Positions 1 to 6,809 of a DNA stretch of 14,006 nucleotides are shown here, one piece after another. The notes beneath the pieces are model-generated. The model had not been told where the DNA came from. It worked only from the letters and a program-made list of their open reading frames with translations, and ran no database searches. The DNA comes from an uncultured Clostridia bacterium (lineage in GTDB: Bacteria > Bacillota > Clostridia > UBA1381). Made by a program: the position numbers and the translations under genes. The stretch spans positions 1 to 14,006 of the forward strand of contig CAKSRS010000063.1 in the NCBI GenBank assembly GCA_934487205.1, written 5' to 3'. Within the stretch, counting starts at the first letter, position 1; the number at the start of each line of letters is the position of its first letter.

Positions 1-184
1 GAAGAACAAGCATCATAATCGTAAAAAGCAGGAAAGAAATCGTTTGCGCATTCAGCATTTTAAGGGAAACGGCAGCCCGTACAAACGGAACCATTTGAAA
101 ATACAAAAGCAGTCCGTTTACAACTATGGCAAGGAATGTAAACACATCAATTGTAAGTCGTTTTACTATTTCTAAAAAGTACAT
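1..184 (-). CDS. Partial membrane protein, unrecognised (N-terminal 61 residues)
   Basis: Minus-strand gene whose 3' part lies beyond the left edge. It begins MYFLEIVKRL and has two hydrophobic stretches, about residues 13-33 and 48-61, so it is probably an integral membrane protein. The start is the ATG at 184, preceded at a 9-base spacing by GGAGG. It lies 23 bases downstream of the stop of the membrane protein at 208-939, on the same strand and with no promoter or terminator visible between them, so the two are probably co-transcribed. Too little is present to name a family. I am fairly sure it is a real gene because of the ribosome binding site, the operon spacing and the membrane-type composition. 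Confidence 0.7.
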   Translation of the reverse strand, partial: MYFLEIVKRLTIDVFTFLAIVVNGLLLYFQMVPFVRAAVSLKMLNAQTISFLLFTIMMLVL

Positions 185-207
185 TAATATTTTCCTCCGA
201 TGTAAAA

Positions 208-939
208 TTATATTTGTTCGTCATCATTTTCGGGGTCGATGGGCGGTGTATCCCATATACATTCGACCCATGTGTCATCGTGGAATGATACCACAACCAC
301 AGCCGCCGTGAAAAACGCATAGGACAGTATTGCCGAATAGTTATTTGTTATCCAGAACATAGAGTACAAACGCTGCTGAAATAATATATTGTGAATAAGT
401 GGCAAAATCAGCCGCGATGCCGCAAGAGCAATAACGCATCGGCGGACCTTTACGCGGTTGTCATCAAAATTAATACCGGTATATATGCACATAATTCCGT
501 AAAGCATGGCAAAAATCGAACCTGCCCAATTGTATGTATCCCATGTCACATAGTTATATACTAATGCGTTATCGGTGTTTGCCTGAAACTCGGTGATTTT
601 CGCGTTTGATATTATATCAAATGACGGATTGGAACCCAAAAAGTACACAGCCCAGCTCAATGTGGCGATATGCAGCAGTCCCAAAACTATAAAAAGCGCT
701 TTTGCCGTTTTAATTCTGCCGAATTCCGAACGGGCATGAGCGATAAATATAATCGGCAGCAGCAAAACATCAATAAAGTGAATGAGTATGTACGCAAGGT
801 TGGAAGCATTCAGATGCCCCGTATCAACGGCTTTTATGCAGAAGTCAAAGTGATTGGTCAAAAACAGCACAATACCGAATAAAAATGATAACCCCATAAG
901 CATTGTAAAAAGAGAGCGTTTTACATATATATTTTCCAT
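208..939 (-). CDS. Polytopic membrane protein of unknown function (243 aa)
   Basis: I do not recognise a family. The 243-residue protein has about six hydrophobic segments (roughly 9-28, 48-68, 80-101, 137-156, 167-188 and 199-218) and a short acidic C-terminal tail (PENDDEQI), which suggests a cytoplasmic-membrane protein. No catalytic motif stands out. The frame stays open to a possible start at 981, but the ATG at 939 is preferred: GGAGGA lies 5 bases upstream, and the likely -10 element (970-975) would put the transcript start inside any longer version. It is divergent from the M50 protease gene and is followed after 23 bases by a second membrane-protein gene. Its function cannot be inferred from this context. 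Confidence 0.82.
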   Translation of the reverse strand: MENIYVKRSLFTMLMGLSFLFGIVLFLTNHFDFCIKAVDTGHLNASNLAYILIHFIDVLLLPIIFIAHARSEFGRIKTAKALFIVLGLLHIATLSWAVYFLGSNPSFDIISNAKITEFQANTDNALVYNYVTWDTYNWAGSIFAMLYGIMCIYTGINFDDNRVKVRRCVIALAASRLILPLIHNILFQQRLYSMFWITNNYSAILSYAFFTAAVVVVSFHDDTWVECIWDTPPIDPENDDEQI

Positions 940-969
940 AACAATCCTCCGATAAACAATAATACTAAT

Positions 970-998
970 ATAATACCACATTTTGAAATATTTTTCAA
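970..998 (-). promoter_or_regulatory. Sigma-A-like promoter for the minus-strand membrane-protein genes
   Basis: Read on the minus strand, TTGAAA (993-998) and TATTAT (970-975) are separated by exactly 17 bases. Transcription should begin near 963, leaving a leader of about 24 bases before the ATG at 939. The -35 element forms one arm of the inverted repeat at 983-998. Confidence 0.65.
983..998. repeat. Inverted repeat TTGAAA-N4-TTTCAA overlapping a -35 element
   Basis: Perfect 6-base arms (983-988 and 993-998) are separated by TATT. The right arm is the minus-strand -35 element, which is where a repressor could bind. It is AT-rich and short, so chance is a real alternative. A nearby direct repeat CAAGG-TATG-CAAGG (996-1009) sits between the two divergent promoters. 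Confidence 0.35.
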
Positions 999-1025
999 GG
1001 TATGCAAGGTTTTTTTTTAAAACTA

Positions 1026-1054
1026 TTTACTTTGCGGGAAATTTAGGTTATAAT
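1026..1054 (+). promoter_or_regulatory. Sigma-A-like promoter for the M50 protease-scpAB operon
   Basis: TTTACT (1026-1031), a 17-base spacer and a perfect TATAAT (1049-1054). The expected start near 1061 leaves a leader of about 25 bases that carries the AAGGTG ribosome binding site before the ATG at 1086. It is back to back with the minus-strand promoter at 970-998. Confidence 0.7.
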
Positions 1055-1085
1055 ATATGTATAATAATTATTGTGAAGGTGAACT

Positions 1086-1742
1086 ATGTTTGGTTATAAT
1101 CTGATGAATATATTAATAAATGTGCCGATAACGCTTATAGCGCTTACCGGTCATGAATTTGCGCACGGCTGGGTTTCGACAAAACTCGGCGACCCGACGC
1201 CGCGTTATGAGGGGCGTCTGACGCTTAATCCGTTTGCGCACCTTGACCTTATGGGTACAATATTGATGATTTTGACGGGGTTCGGCTGGGCAAAACCTGT
1301 CGGAATTAATCCGGCATTTTATAAAGACCGAAAAAAAGGAATGGCTCTGACGGCTATAGCGGGACCGATTGCCAATCTCATAATGGCGCTTATCGGCAGT
1401 TTTATCGGAACGCTGCTTTATGTTATCGGCATAAAACTTGGGTGGAGTGCGGGTGTTTTGGGTTATATTGATATGATAACGTATCTTTTTGCAATCCGGA
1501 ATCTGTGCTTTATGTTGTTTAACCTTATACCGATTCCGCCGCTGGACGGCTCGCGCCTGCTCGGACTGTTTATTTCGGACAGAGCGTATTATAATCTTTT
1601 GCGGAATGAACATTATATGATATATCTGATTATGGCGCTTTCGCTTTTGGGTGCGTTCGACGCCGTTATCGGCGGCGGCGTAAGAACGGTGTACGCGCTC
1701 ATTTCGCATTTAATCAGAGCAATGTTAAACGTGCTTGTATAA
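1086..1742 (+). CDS. M50-family site-2-protease-like membrane metalloprotease
   Basis: A 218-residue integral membrane protein of the S2P/M50 zinc metalloprotease superfamily, the short form without a PDZ domain. Visible motifs are HEFAH at 23-27 (HExxH, zinc ligands and catalytic Glu), GRLTLNPFAHLD at 43-54, GPIANL at 93-98 and NLIPIPPLDGSR at 146-157, with Asp154 as the expected third zinc ligand. Hydrophobic segments surround these motifs, so cleavage would take place within the membrane. The substrate of this subfamily is unknown. The start ATG has AAGGTG 5 bases upstream and follows a good promoter. It is the first gene of the run that continues into scpA 12 bases later, a neighbourhood I know from many Clostridia. 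All key residues are present, so it should be active. Confidence 0.92.
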   Translation: MFGYNLMNILINVPITLIALTGHEFAHGWVSTKLGDPTPRYEGRLTLNPFAHLDLMGTILMILTGFGWAKPVGINPAFYKDRKKGMALTAIAGPIANLIMALIGSFIGTLLYVIGIKLGWSAGVLGYIDMITYLFAIRNLCFMLFNLIPIPPLDGSRLLGLFISDRAYYNLLRNEHYMIYLIMALSLLGAFDAVIGGGVRTVYALISHLIRAMLNVLV

Positions 1743-1754
1743 GGCAGGTAAAAT

Positions 1755-2471
1755 ATGGATACAATGCTATATAAACTGGACACATTCGAGGGACCGCTTG
1801 ATTTGCTTTTGCATTTGATTGCAAAAAATAAGGTAAGTATATATGATATTCCGATTGTTGAAATAACGGCGCAGTATCTCGAGGCAATTGACGGAATTGA
1901 AGAAGCGGAGCTTGATAATACGAGTGAATTTCTCGTTATGGCAGCACAGCTTTTGTACATAAAGTCAAAAATGCTTTTGCCGAAAAATGAGGAAGAAGAG
2001 GAAGAAGACCCGCGTGAGGATTTGGCGGCACGCCTGGTGGAATATCAGCGTTATAAAGAAGCATCGCAGGAGCTTAGGCGTTCGGAGTTTTCGTCTCGGT
2101 ACATGTTTTTTAAGGAAGAAGAAAAAATTGATTTTCCCGTTCCGGAATATAACAGACGCCATACCGTGGACGAGCTGACCGATGCATTTAATTCAATATT
2201 GCAGAGAAAAATCCGCAATGCCAAGCCGGAAAAACGTGCTTTTTCGGGAATAGTCGGCAGAGAAAAAGTCTCGGTTACGGCAATGGAAGAACGGCTTTTC
2301 GGTCTTTTAAAAGAACATAAAAAGCTTAATTTTAAGCATGCGTTTGACGGCGAAAAATCAAAACCGGAGTTGGTAGCGACGTTTCTTGCCATATTGGAAA
2401 TGATTCGTCAAAGCAAAATAACCGCCGATTATGATGAGACGGAGAACGATTTTATACTGAAGGAATGTTGA
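1755..2471 (+). CDS. scpA: Segregation and condensation protein A (kleisin)
   Basis: A 238-residue ScpA, the kleisin subunit that bridges the SMC heads and binds an ScpB dimer in the bacterial condensin complex on the nucleoid. The N-terminal family signature FEGPLDLLLHLI is at residues 10-21, followed by the helical SMC-neck-binding segment. The middle carries an acidic run (NEEEEEEDPRED, about 77-88), and the C-terminal ~70 residues (ending ETENDFILKEC) correspond to the winged-helix region. The length is typical. The ATG at 1755 has AGG 6 bases upstream; an in-frame ATG at 1764 is less well placed. It lies 12 bases after the M50 protease stop and 8 bases before scpB, so all three are probably on one transcript. 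Confidence 0.95.
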   Translation: MDTMLYKLDTFEGPLDLLLHLIAKNKVSIYDIPIVEITAQYLEAIDGIEEAELDNTSEFLVMAAQLLYIKSKMLLPKNEEEEEEDPREDLAARLVEYQRYKEASQELRRSEFSSRYMFFKEEEKIDFPVPEYNRRHTVDELTDAFNSILQRKIRNAKPEKRAFSGIVGREKVSVTAMEERLFGLLKEHKKLNFKHAFDGEKSKPELVATFLAILEMIRQSKITADYDETENDFILKEC

Positions 2472-2479
2472 GGTAAACA

Positions 2480-3088
2480 ATGAATAAAGATAAAATTCCT
2501 TATGCGATAGAGGGAATACTTTTTGCGGCGGGCGAACCTGTAAAAACGGCAAAGCTTGCAGCGGTTTTGGACATAGGCATAGATGCCGTGGAAGAAGCGG
2601 TGCGTATTCTGAAATACGATTACGATACGCAGGAGCGCGGGTTTATGATTATAGACATTGATGAGGGATACCAGATATGTTCGCGCCCGGAATATTATAA
2701 TTATATACAGGTGATTTTGGGCGAGCAAAGGCGGCAGGCTCTTTCCAATGCGGCAATGGAGGCGCTTGCTATAATAGCATACCGTCAGCCGATTACAAGA
2801 GCACAGATTGAATATATCCGCGGCGTAAATTCCGACAGTGCGGTTAACCGCCTTGCAGAGCGCGGACTTATAGAGGAAGCCGGCAGACTGGACGCGCCGG
2901 GCAGACCGGTGCTTTATAAAACTACGCAGAATTTTCTGCGCTGTTTCGGGCTTTCCACGCCGAAAGATTTGCCGGAGCTTGATTTTTCAAAACTCAGCCC
3001 GGAATATGAGCAAATTGCACTGAAAATGGACGAAGATACCGAGCTTGAAGGTCAGGAAAGCCTTGCTGAGGTTTCGGAACAGAAGTAA
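2480..3088 (+). CDS. scpB: Segregation and condensation protein B
   Basis: A 202-residue ScpB, which dimerises and binds ScpA to regulate the SMC condensin ring during chromosome segregation. Tandem winged helices are expected. The N-terminal IEGILFAAGEPV (10-21) and the highly conserved central stretch ALAIIAYRQPITRAQIEYIRG are visible, followed by DAPGRPVLYKTT and FLRCFGLSTPKDLPEL. The last ~25 residues form a low-complexity acidic tail (DEDTELEGQESL), as is common in the family. The start ATG at 2480 lies 8 bases after the scpA stop, and the GAGG ribosome binding site overlaps that stop (2470-2473), which suggests translational coupling of the two partner subunits. Confidence 0.95.
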   Translation: MNKDKIPYAIEGILFAAGEPVKTAKLAAVLDIGIDAVEEAVRILKYDYDTQERGFMIIDIDEGYQICSRPEYYNYIQVILGEQRRQALSNAAMEALAIIAYRQPITRAQIEYIRGVNSDSAVNRLAERGLIEEAGRLDAPGRPVLYKTTQNFLRCFGLSTPKDLPELDFSKLSPEYEQIALKMDEDTELEGQESLAEVSEQK

Positions 3089-3105
3089 AGATAAGGGGAG
3101 CGGTT

Positions 3106-3720
3106 ATGACGGTGTTAATTGTAATTGCGGCAGTAATTTCAGTTCTTCTGCTGCTGTTGGTAATCCCGATAAAGATTGCTGTTTCGCTTGACAGAGATGC
3201 CGTAAAAAATGACACTTCCGTAACGCTGAAATACGGCTTTATAAAAATGCGTTTGTACCCGCCGAAAAACAAAACAAAAAAAAAGGATAGCGGGGACGAA
3301 AACGAACAAGTAAAAGAAAATAAAGAATTCTCATTTGAAGAAAAAAAGGCGGAACTTGAGAAGTATATTCAAATTTTCGGAATAGTAAAATCCGATGCGG
3401 GAAAAATACTGGAGCGGCTGACAAAACAGGCGGTGTATTTCGATATTATTGAAATAAACTCAAAATTCGGTTTTGAAAACGCAATGCACACGGGAATTTT
3501 TACGGGTATTTATAACGGATTTGTGTACAGCATTATGGGTTTTATTCATCATAATGCAAAATTGAAGGATATGAAGGTTGAACTTCAGCCTGTTTTTGAA
3601 AATGTGTGCTTTGAACTGCATATACATTGCATACTTGGCTTAAAACCCGTGCATATTATAATTATAGCATTAAACATACTTAAACTATATAAAAGGATAA
3701 AAAAAGAAGGGAGTAAATAA
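3106..3720 (+). CDS. DUF2953 membrane-anchored protein (YtfI-like)
   Basis: A 204-residue protein with one strong N-terminal membrane segment (about 2-24), a lysine-rich linker (PPKNKTKKK, about 49-57) and a C-terminal domain of DUF2953 type: a small-residue turn (GFENAMHTGIFTGIYNG) followed by a hydrophobic helix and a beta-rich region. The function is unknown. In Bacillus the homologous ytfI lies next to ytfJ, and the same adjacency is seen here, which supports the call and suggests a sporulation-related role. AAGGGGAG (3093-3100) is 5 bases upstream of the ATG. The gene follows scpB by 17 bases, and the next gene starts 2 bases after its stop. Confidence 0.8.
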   Translation: MTVLIVIAAVISVLLLLLVIPIKIAVSLDRDAVKNDTSVTLKYGFIKMRLYPPKNKTKKKDSGDENEQVKENKEFSFEEKKAELEKYIQIFGIVKSDAGKILERLTKQAVYFDIIEINSKFGFENAMHTGIFTGIYNGFVYSIMGFIHHNAKLKDMKVELQPVFENVCFELHIHCILGLKPVHIIIIALNILKLYKRIKKEGSK

Positions 3721-3722
3721 TT

Positions 3723-4181
3723 ATGGCAGAACACCCGATTCAAGGACTTATGGACACGGCGATGAGTAATATCAAGTCGATGGTAGATGTCAACACAATT
3801 GTAGGAGACCCGGTAACGACGCCGGACGGTACGGTTATTATACCGATATCGACGGTAAGTTTCGGTTTCGGCGCGGGCGGCTCGCAGTTTGCGGCAAAAA
3901 AGGATACGGTAACACCTCAAAATCCGATGTTCGGCGGCGGCTGCGGCGGCGGTGCAAATGTAAAACCGATTGCTTTTTTGGTTGTGGGCGGCGGAAATAT
4001 CAGACTTCTTCCCATAACGGACAAGTCGACGCCTGTCGATAAAATTATTGACCTTGTACCGGAAATGGTGGACAAAATGAACAACACATTCAGCAGCGCA
4101 ATTGATAAATTCTGCAAAAAGAAGGACAAGAAAAGTGACGATTGCCGATGCGATACACCGTCAGTTGATGTAACCGAATAA
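3723..4181 (+). CDS. ytfJ: GerW/YtfJ-family sporulation protein
   Basis: A 152-residue GerW (YtfJ) family protein, a family of spore proteins that in Bacillus is needed for normal germination responses. Family marks are the N-terminal GLMDTAMSNIKSMVDVNTIVG (8-28), DGTVIIPISTVSFGFGAGGS (35-54), the glycine run FGGGCGGGANVKPIAFLV (70-87) and the C-terminal LVPEMVDKM (111-119). It is unusual in having Cys74 inside the glycine run, where I would expect Ser or another small residue, and a lysine-rich tail with Cys131, Cys141 and Cys143. The AAGGGAGT ribosome binding site overlaps the end of the DUF2953 gene, and only 2 bases separate the genes. It implies a spore-forming lineage. Confidence 0.9.
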   Translation: MAEHPIQGLMDTAMSNIKSMVDVNTIVGDPVTTPDGTVIIPISTVSFGFGAGGSQFAAKKDTVTPQNPMFGGGCGGGANVKPIAFLVVGGGNIRLLPITDKSTPVDKIIDLVPEMVDKMNNTFSSAIDKFCKKKDKKSDDCRCDTPSVDVTE

Positions 4182-4318
4182 CGGTGGCGGATGACCGAAA
4201 AAATCTGTTCGGTGTAAGCGTGCAGGTGTGTTTTAATGCTGCGGTTGCACCGGACGGAAAAATAATCCCATGATTCGAAAAAATTAATACGGTTTTTTGA
4301 ATAAAACAGGAGCAGATA
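4182..4318. other. 137-base gap inside the plus-strand gene run
   Basis: The longest gap on the plus-strand run. It holds a weak inverted repeat ACCGAA-N8-TTCGGT (4194-4213) with no T-tract, and an AT-rich imperfect hairpin (4273-4302, arms ATTC(G)AAAAAA and TTTTTTGAAT). I cannot identify a convincing promoter or terminator. A good AGGAG (4308-4312) precedes the next ATG by 6 bases. Whether the genes on either side share a transcript is undecided. Confidence 0.4.
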
Positions 4319-6160
4319 ATGTCATATACTCAAAGAGATAAAATTTTAATGAAAGTGCAAAAACCGACAAGATACACGGGCGGTGAGTTAAACAGCGTCA
4401 TAAAAGACCCCGCGGCGGTTGATTGTCGGTTTGGTTTTTGTTTTCCCGATACATATGAAATAGCCATGTCAAACCTCGGTATGAAGATATTGTATCATGT
4501 TCTCAACGAAAGGCAAGACACATACTGCGAGCGCGTTTTTGCGCCGTGGGTTGATATGGAAGATGAAATGCGCAAAAACAATCTTCGGCTGTTTGCGCTT
4601 GAAACGGGAGATGACGCTGCGGATTTTGACATGCTCGGATTTACTCTCCCGTATGAGCTTGCATATTCAAATGTTGTTAATATGCTTGAGTTGGCGGGTA
4701 TTCCGATTTTGTCGGCAGACAGAACCGAAAACGACCCTATTATATGCGGCGGAGGACTCTGCGCCTATAATGCGGAGCCGATTGCCGATGTTTTTGATTT
4801 CTTTATGCTTGGCGAAGGGGAAGAACTCATCGGACTTGTTGTTGATGAGTATATCAGATTGAAAAAAAGCGGAAAACACAGCAAAGCGGACTACCTGAAA
4901 ACAATTGCAAAGCTTGACGGTGTTTATGTTCCGTCCTTTTATGATGTGGAATATAACGAGGATAATACGATTAAAAGCATTACACCGAACCAACCCGAGG
5001 CGAAAGCCGTAGTGCAAAAAGTTATAATGAAGGATTTCGATAAAGCGTACGCACCGGAAACGATAATAGTACCATTTGGCGAAGTAGTGCATGACCGCGT
5101 TATGCTGGAGTTATTTCGCGGGTGCATACGCGGCTGCCGCTTTTGCGAGGCGGGGTATGCGTACCGGCCGGTGCGCGAGCGGCATGCGGAAACGCTGACC
5201 GAGCTTGCCGATAAGCTTTTGGGCTGCAGCGGATATGATGAGATTTCGCTCTCATCACTCAGTACAAGTGATTTTACCGAGTTAAAGGAACTTACCGACA
5301 GTTTGCTCGAATTTACCGAAAAGAAAAAAATCGGTTTGTCGCTGCCGTCGCTGAGAATAGATAATTTTTCGCTTGAACTGATGAACAAAGTACAAAAGGT
5401 GCGAAAATCCGGAATTACATTTGCACCCGAGGCGGGAACGCAGCGCCTGCGCGATGTTATTAACAAAAATATTCTTGAAGAAAATGTGTTAAATTCGGCA
5501 AAAATGCTTTTTGAAGGCGGCTGGACCAATGTCAAACTGTACTTCATGATCGGACTTCCGACAGAAACCGATGACGATATCTTGGGAATTGCGGATTTAT
5601 CGCAAAAGGTTCTGGAACAATATTTTTCCATACCAAAGGAAGAACGTGCGAAAAATATTAATATTACGACGAGTACATCAAGTTTTATACCGAAACCGTT
5701 CACGGCGTTCCAGTGGGCAAAACAGGATTCGCGCGAGGAAATTATAAGAAAACAGAATATGCTCAAAGCCGCAATAACGTCAAGAAAAATTAAATACAAC
5801 TGGCATGACAATAAAGTCAGCTATCTTGAAGGCGTGCTTGCGCGCGGCGACAGACGTCTTTGTAAAGCCATAATTGCAGCTGTGAAAAAAGGGTGCAAGT
5901 TTGACAGCTGGGACGAGCAGTATAAATTTAACACATGGCTGGAAACTTTTGCAGAATGCGGTATAGACCCCGATTGGTACTTGCGTGAACGCTCATACGA
6001 CGAGGTTTTGCCGTGGGAGCATATAAGTATCGGAATTACCAAGGAATTTTTTATGCGTGAAAATGAAAAGGCGAAACGTGCCGAAACAACGCCGAATTGC
6101 CGGCAAAAATGCGCCGGCTGCGGAGCAAATCAATTTGGGGCAGGTGTTTGTTTTGAGTAA
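4319..6160 (+). CDS. TIGR03960-type radical SAM protein with B12-binding-like N-terminal domain
   Basis: A 613-residue radical SAM enzyme of the widespread, uncharacterised TIGR03960 family. The N-terminal ~220 residues look like a cobalamin-binding-type Rossmann domain (FCFPDTYEIAMSNLGMKIL near 40-58, then DFDMLGFTLPYELAY and the CGGGLCAYNAEPIADVFDFF stretch), but I do not see a DxHxxG cobalamin-ligand motif. The radical SAM core carries CIRGCRFC with Cys269, Cys273 and Cys276 for the 4Fe-4S cluster, followed by LSLPSLRID and GIDPD-type segments. The C-terminus has a second cysteine group (Cys594, Cys598, Cys601, Cys611; CRQKCAGCG), characteristic of the family. The ATG at 4319 has AGGAG 6 bases upstream. 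The stop overlaps the start of the DUF2344 gene, so the two are translationally coupled. The reaction and substrate are unknown. Confidence 0.92.
   Translation: MSYTQRDKILMKVQKPTRYTGGELNSVIKDPAAVDCRFGFCFPDTYEIAMSNLGMKILYHVLNERQDTYCERVFAPWVDMEDEMRKNNLRLFALETGDDAADFDMLGFTLPYELAYSNVVNMLELAGIPILSADRTENDPIICGGGLCAYNAEPIADVFDFFMLGEGEELIGLVVDEYIRLKKSGKHSKADYLKTIAKLDGVYVPSFYDVEYNEDNTIKSITPNQPEAKAVVQKVIMKDFDKAYAPETIIVPFGEVVHDRVMLELFRGCIRGCRFCEAGYAYRPVRERHAETLTELADKLLGCSGYDEISLSSLSTSDFTELKELTDSLLEFTEKKKIGLSLPSLRIDNFSLELMNKVQKVRKSGITFAPEAGTQRLRDVINKNILEENVLNSAKMLFEGGWTNVKLYFMIGLPTETDDDILGIADLSQKVLEQYFSIPKEERAKNINITTSTSSFIPKPFTAFQWAKQDSREEIIRKQNMLKAAITSRKIKYNWHDNKVSYLEGVLARGDRRLCKAIIAAVKKGCKFDSWDEQYKFNTWLETFAECGIDPDWYLRERSYDEVLPWEHISIGITKEFFMRENEKAKRAETTPNCRQKCAGCGANQFGAGVCFE
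6137..6144 (+). promoter_or_regulatory. Ribosome binding site selecting a TTG start
   Basis: GGGGCAGG inside the end of the radical SAM gene. Its AGG lies 8 bases before the TTG at 6153. A GTG at 6144 in the same frame overlaps this site and is too close to it, and the ATG at 6057 lies deep inside the preceding gene, so TTG is the best supported start. Confidence 0.55.
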
Positions 6161-6809
6161 TTACATCTTAAAATATGCGCGCGATGAACGCGTAAAATAT
6201 ATCTCTCATCTTGATTTTATCAGAACATTTCATCGTACGGTACGCCGCGCGGGACTGGAAATGAGTTTTTCGCAGGGGTATAACCCGCACCCGATTATGA
6301 CGGTTGCAATGCCGCTGTCGGTCGGAGTTACGTCGGACTGCGAATATATGAAAATCGGATTTGACGGAAATTACACGGAAGATGAAATAAAAAAACGCCT
6401 TAATGCCGCATTTCCTAAAGGATTTGAGATAATAAAGGTGTGTAAAACCGAAGGGAAACAGCATGATTTTGCCAAGCTGGACAGAGCGGTTTATACTGTT
6501 GAAGTCGAAGGCAGCTGCAAGTCGTTTGAAGCTGAAAAATTCATGAATATTCCTGAAATGAAGATTATGAAAAAGTCAAAAAGCGGCGTGAAGGAGTCGG
6601 ATATCCGCCCGTATATATACAGCTTTGACGTCTTGGAACAGACGGACGATAAAATGAAACTGCAGATGTGTATTGCGGCGGGAAACGGTTATAATCTGAA
6701 AGTCGATTCGGTAATTGAGGCGATGGAAAAGTATTCCAATGGATTTAAGACGGAATTTTTCTGTGTGCACAGAAATAATATTTTAAACGGAGAAAATGAA
6801 TTGCTATGA
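6153..6809 (+). CDS. TIGR03936/DUF2344 radical-SAM-linked protein
   Basis: A 218-residue protein of the DUF2344 (TIGR03936) family, which is encoded beside, or fused to, the TIGR03960 radical SAM protein in many bacteria. Its function is unknown. Family signatures are YISHLD (16-21), the RTVRRAG segment (28-34), SQGYNPHP (40-47) and MPLSVGVTSDCEYM after it. The start is taken as TTG at 6153: it has the best spaced ribosome binding site, and the family N-terminus (a short beta strand, then KYISHLD) begins just after it. This gives an 8-base overlap with the radical SAM gene. It ends in an ATGA overlap with the SDR gene. A longer start at 6057 would add 32 unrelated residues read out of frame from the upstream gene. 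Confidence 0.88.
   Translation: MSNYILKYARDERVKYISHLDFIRTFHRTVRRAGLEMSFSQGYNPHPIMTVAMPLSVGVTSDCEYMKIGFDGNYTEDEIKKRLNAAFPKGFEIIKVCKTEGKQHDFAKLDRAVYTVEVEGSCKSFEAEKFMNIPEMKIMKKSKSGVKESDIRPYIYSFDVLEQTDDKMKLQMCIAAGNGYNLKVDSVIEAMEKYSNGFKTEFFCVHRNNILNGENELL

Noticed and set aside
940..981. Longer start at 981 for the 243-aa membrane protein
   Set aside because: It would overlap the likely -10 element, and its ribosome binding site is poor compared with GGAGGA before 939.
1113..1709. A 198-codon minus-strand open frame opposite the M50 protease gene
   Set aside because: It is arginine- and lysine-rich with no recognisable domain, and the plus strand encodes a complete protease with all metal-binding motifs.
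4194..4213. ACCGAA-N8-TTCGGT as a terminator for the ytfJ operon
   Set aside because: The stem is only 6 bp, the loop is 8 bases and no T-tract follows, so I list it only as part of the gap description.
4939..5811. A 290-codon open frame on the minus strand opposite the radical SAM gene
   Set aside because: The plus-strand product has clear family motifs through the whole stretch. The opposite frame gives a serine-rich sequence with no motif and has no ribosome binding site or promoter, so it is a shadow frame.
6057..6152. Upstream ATG (6057) or GTG (6144) start for the DUF2344 protein
   Set aside because: The ATG would add 32 basic residues read from the preceding gene in another frame, and the GTG overlaps the ribosome binding site. 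The family N-terminus fits TTG at 6153.
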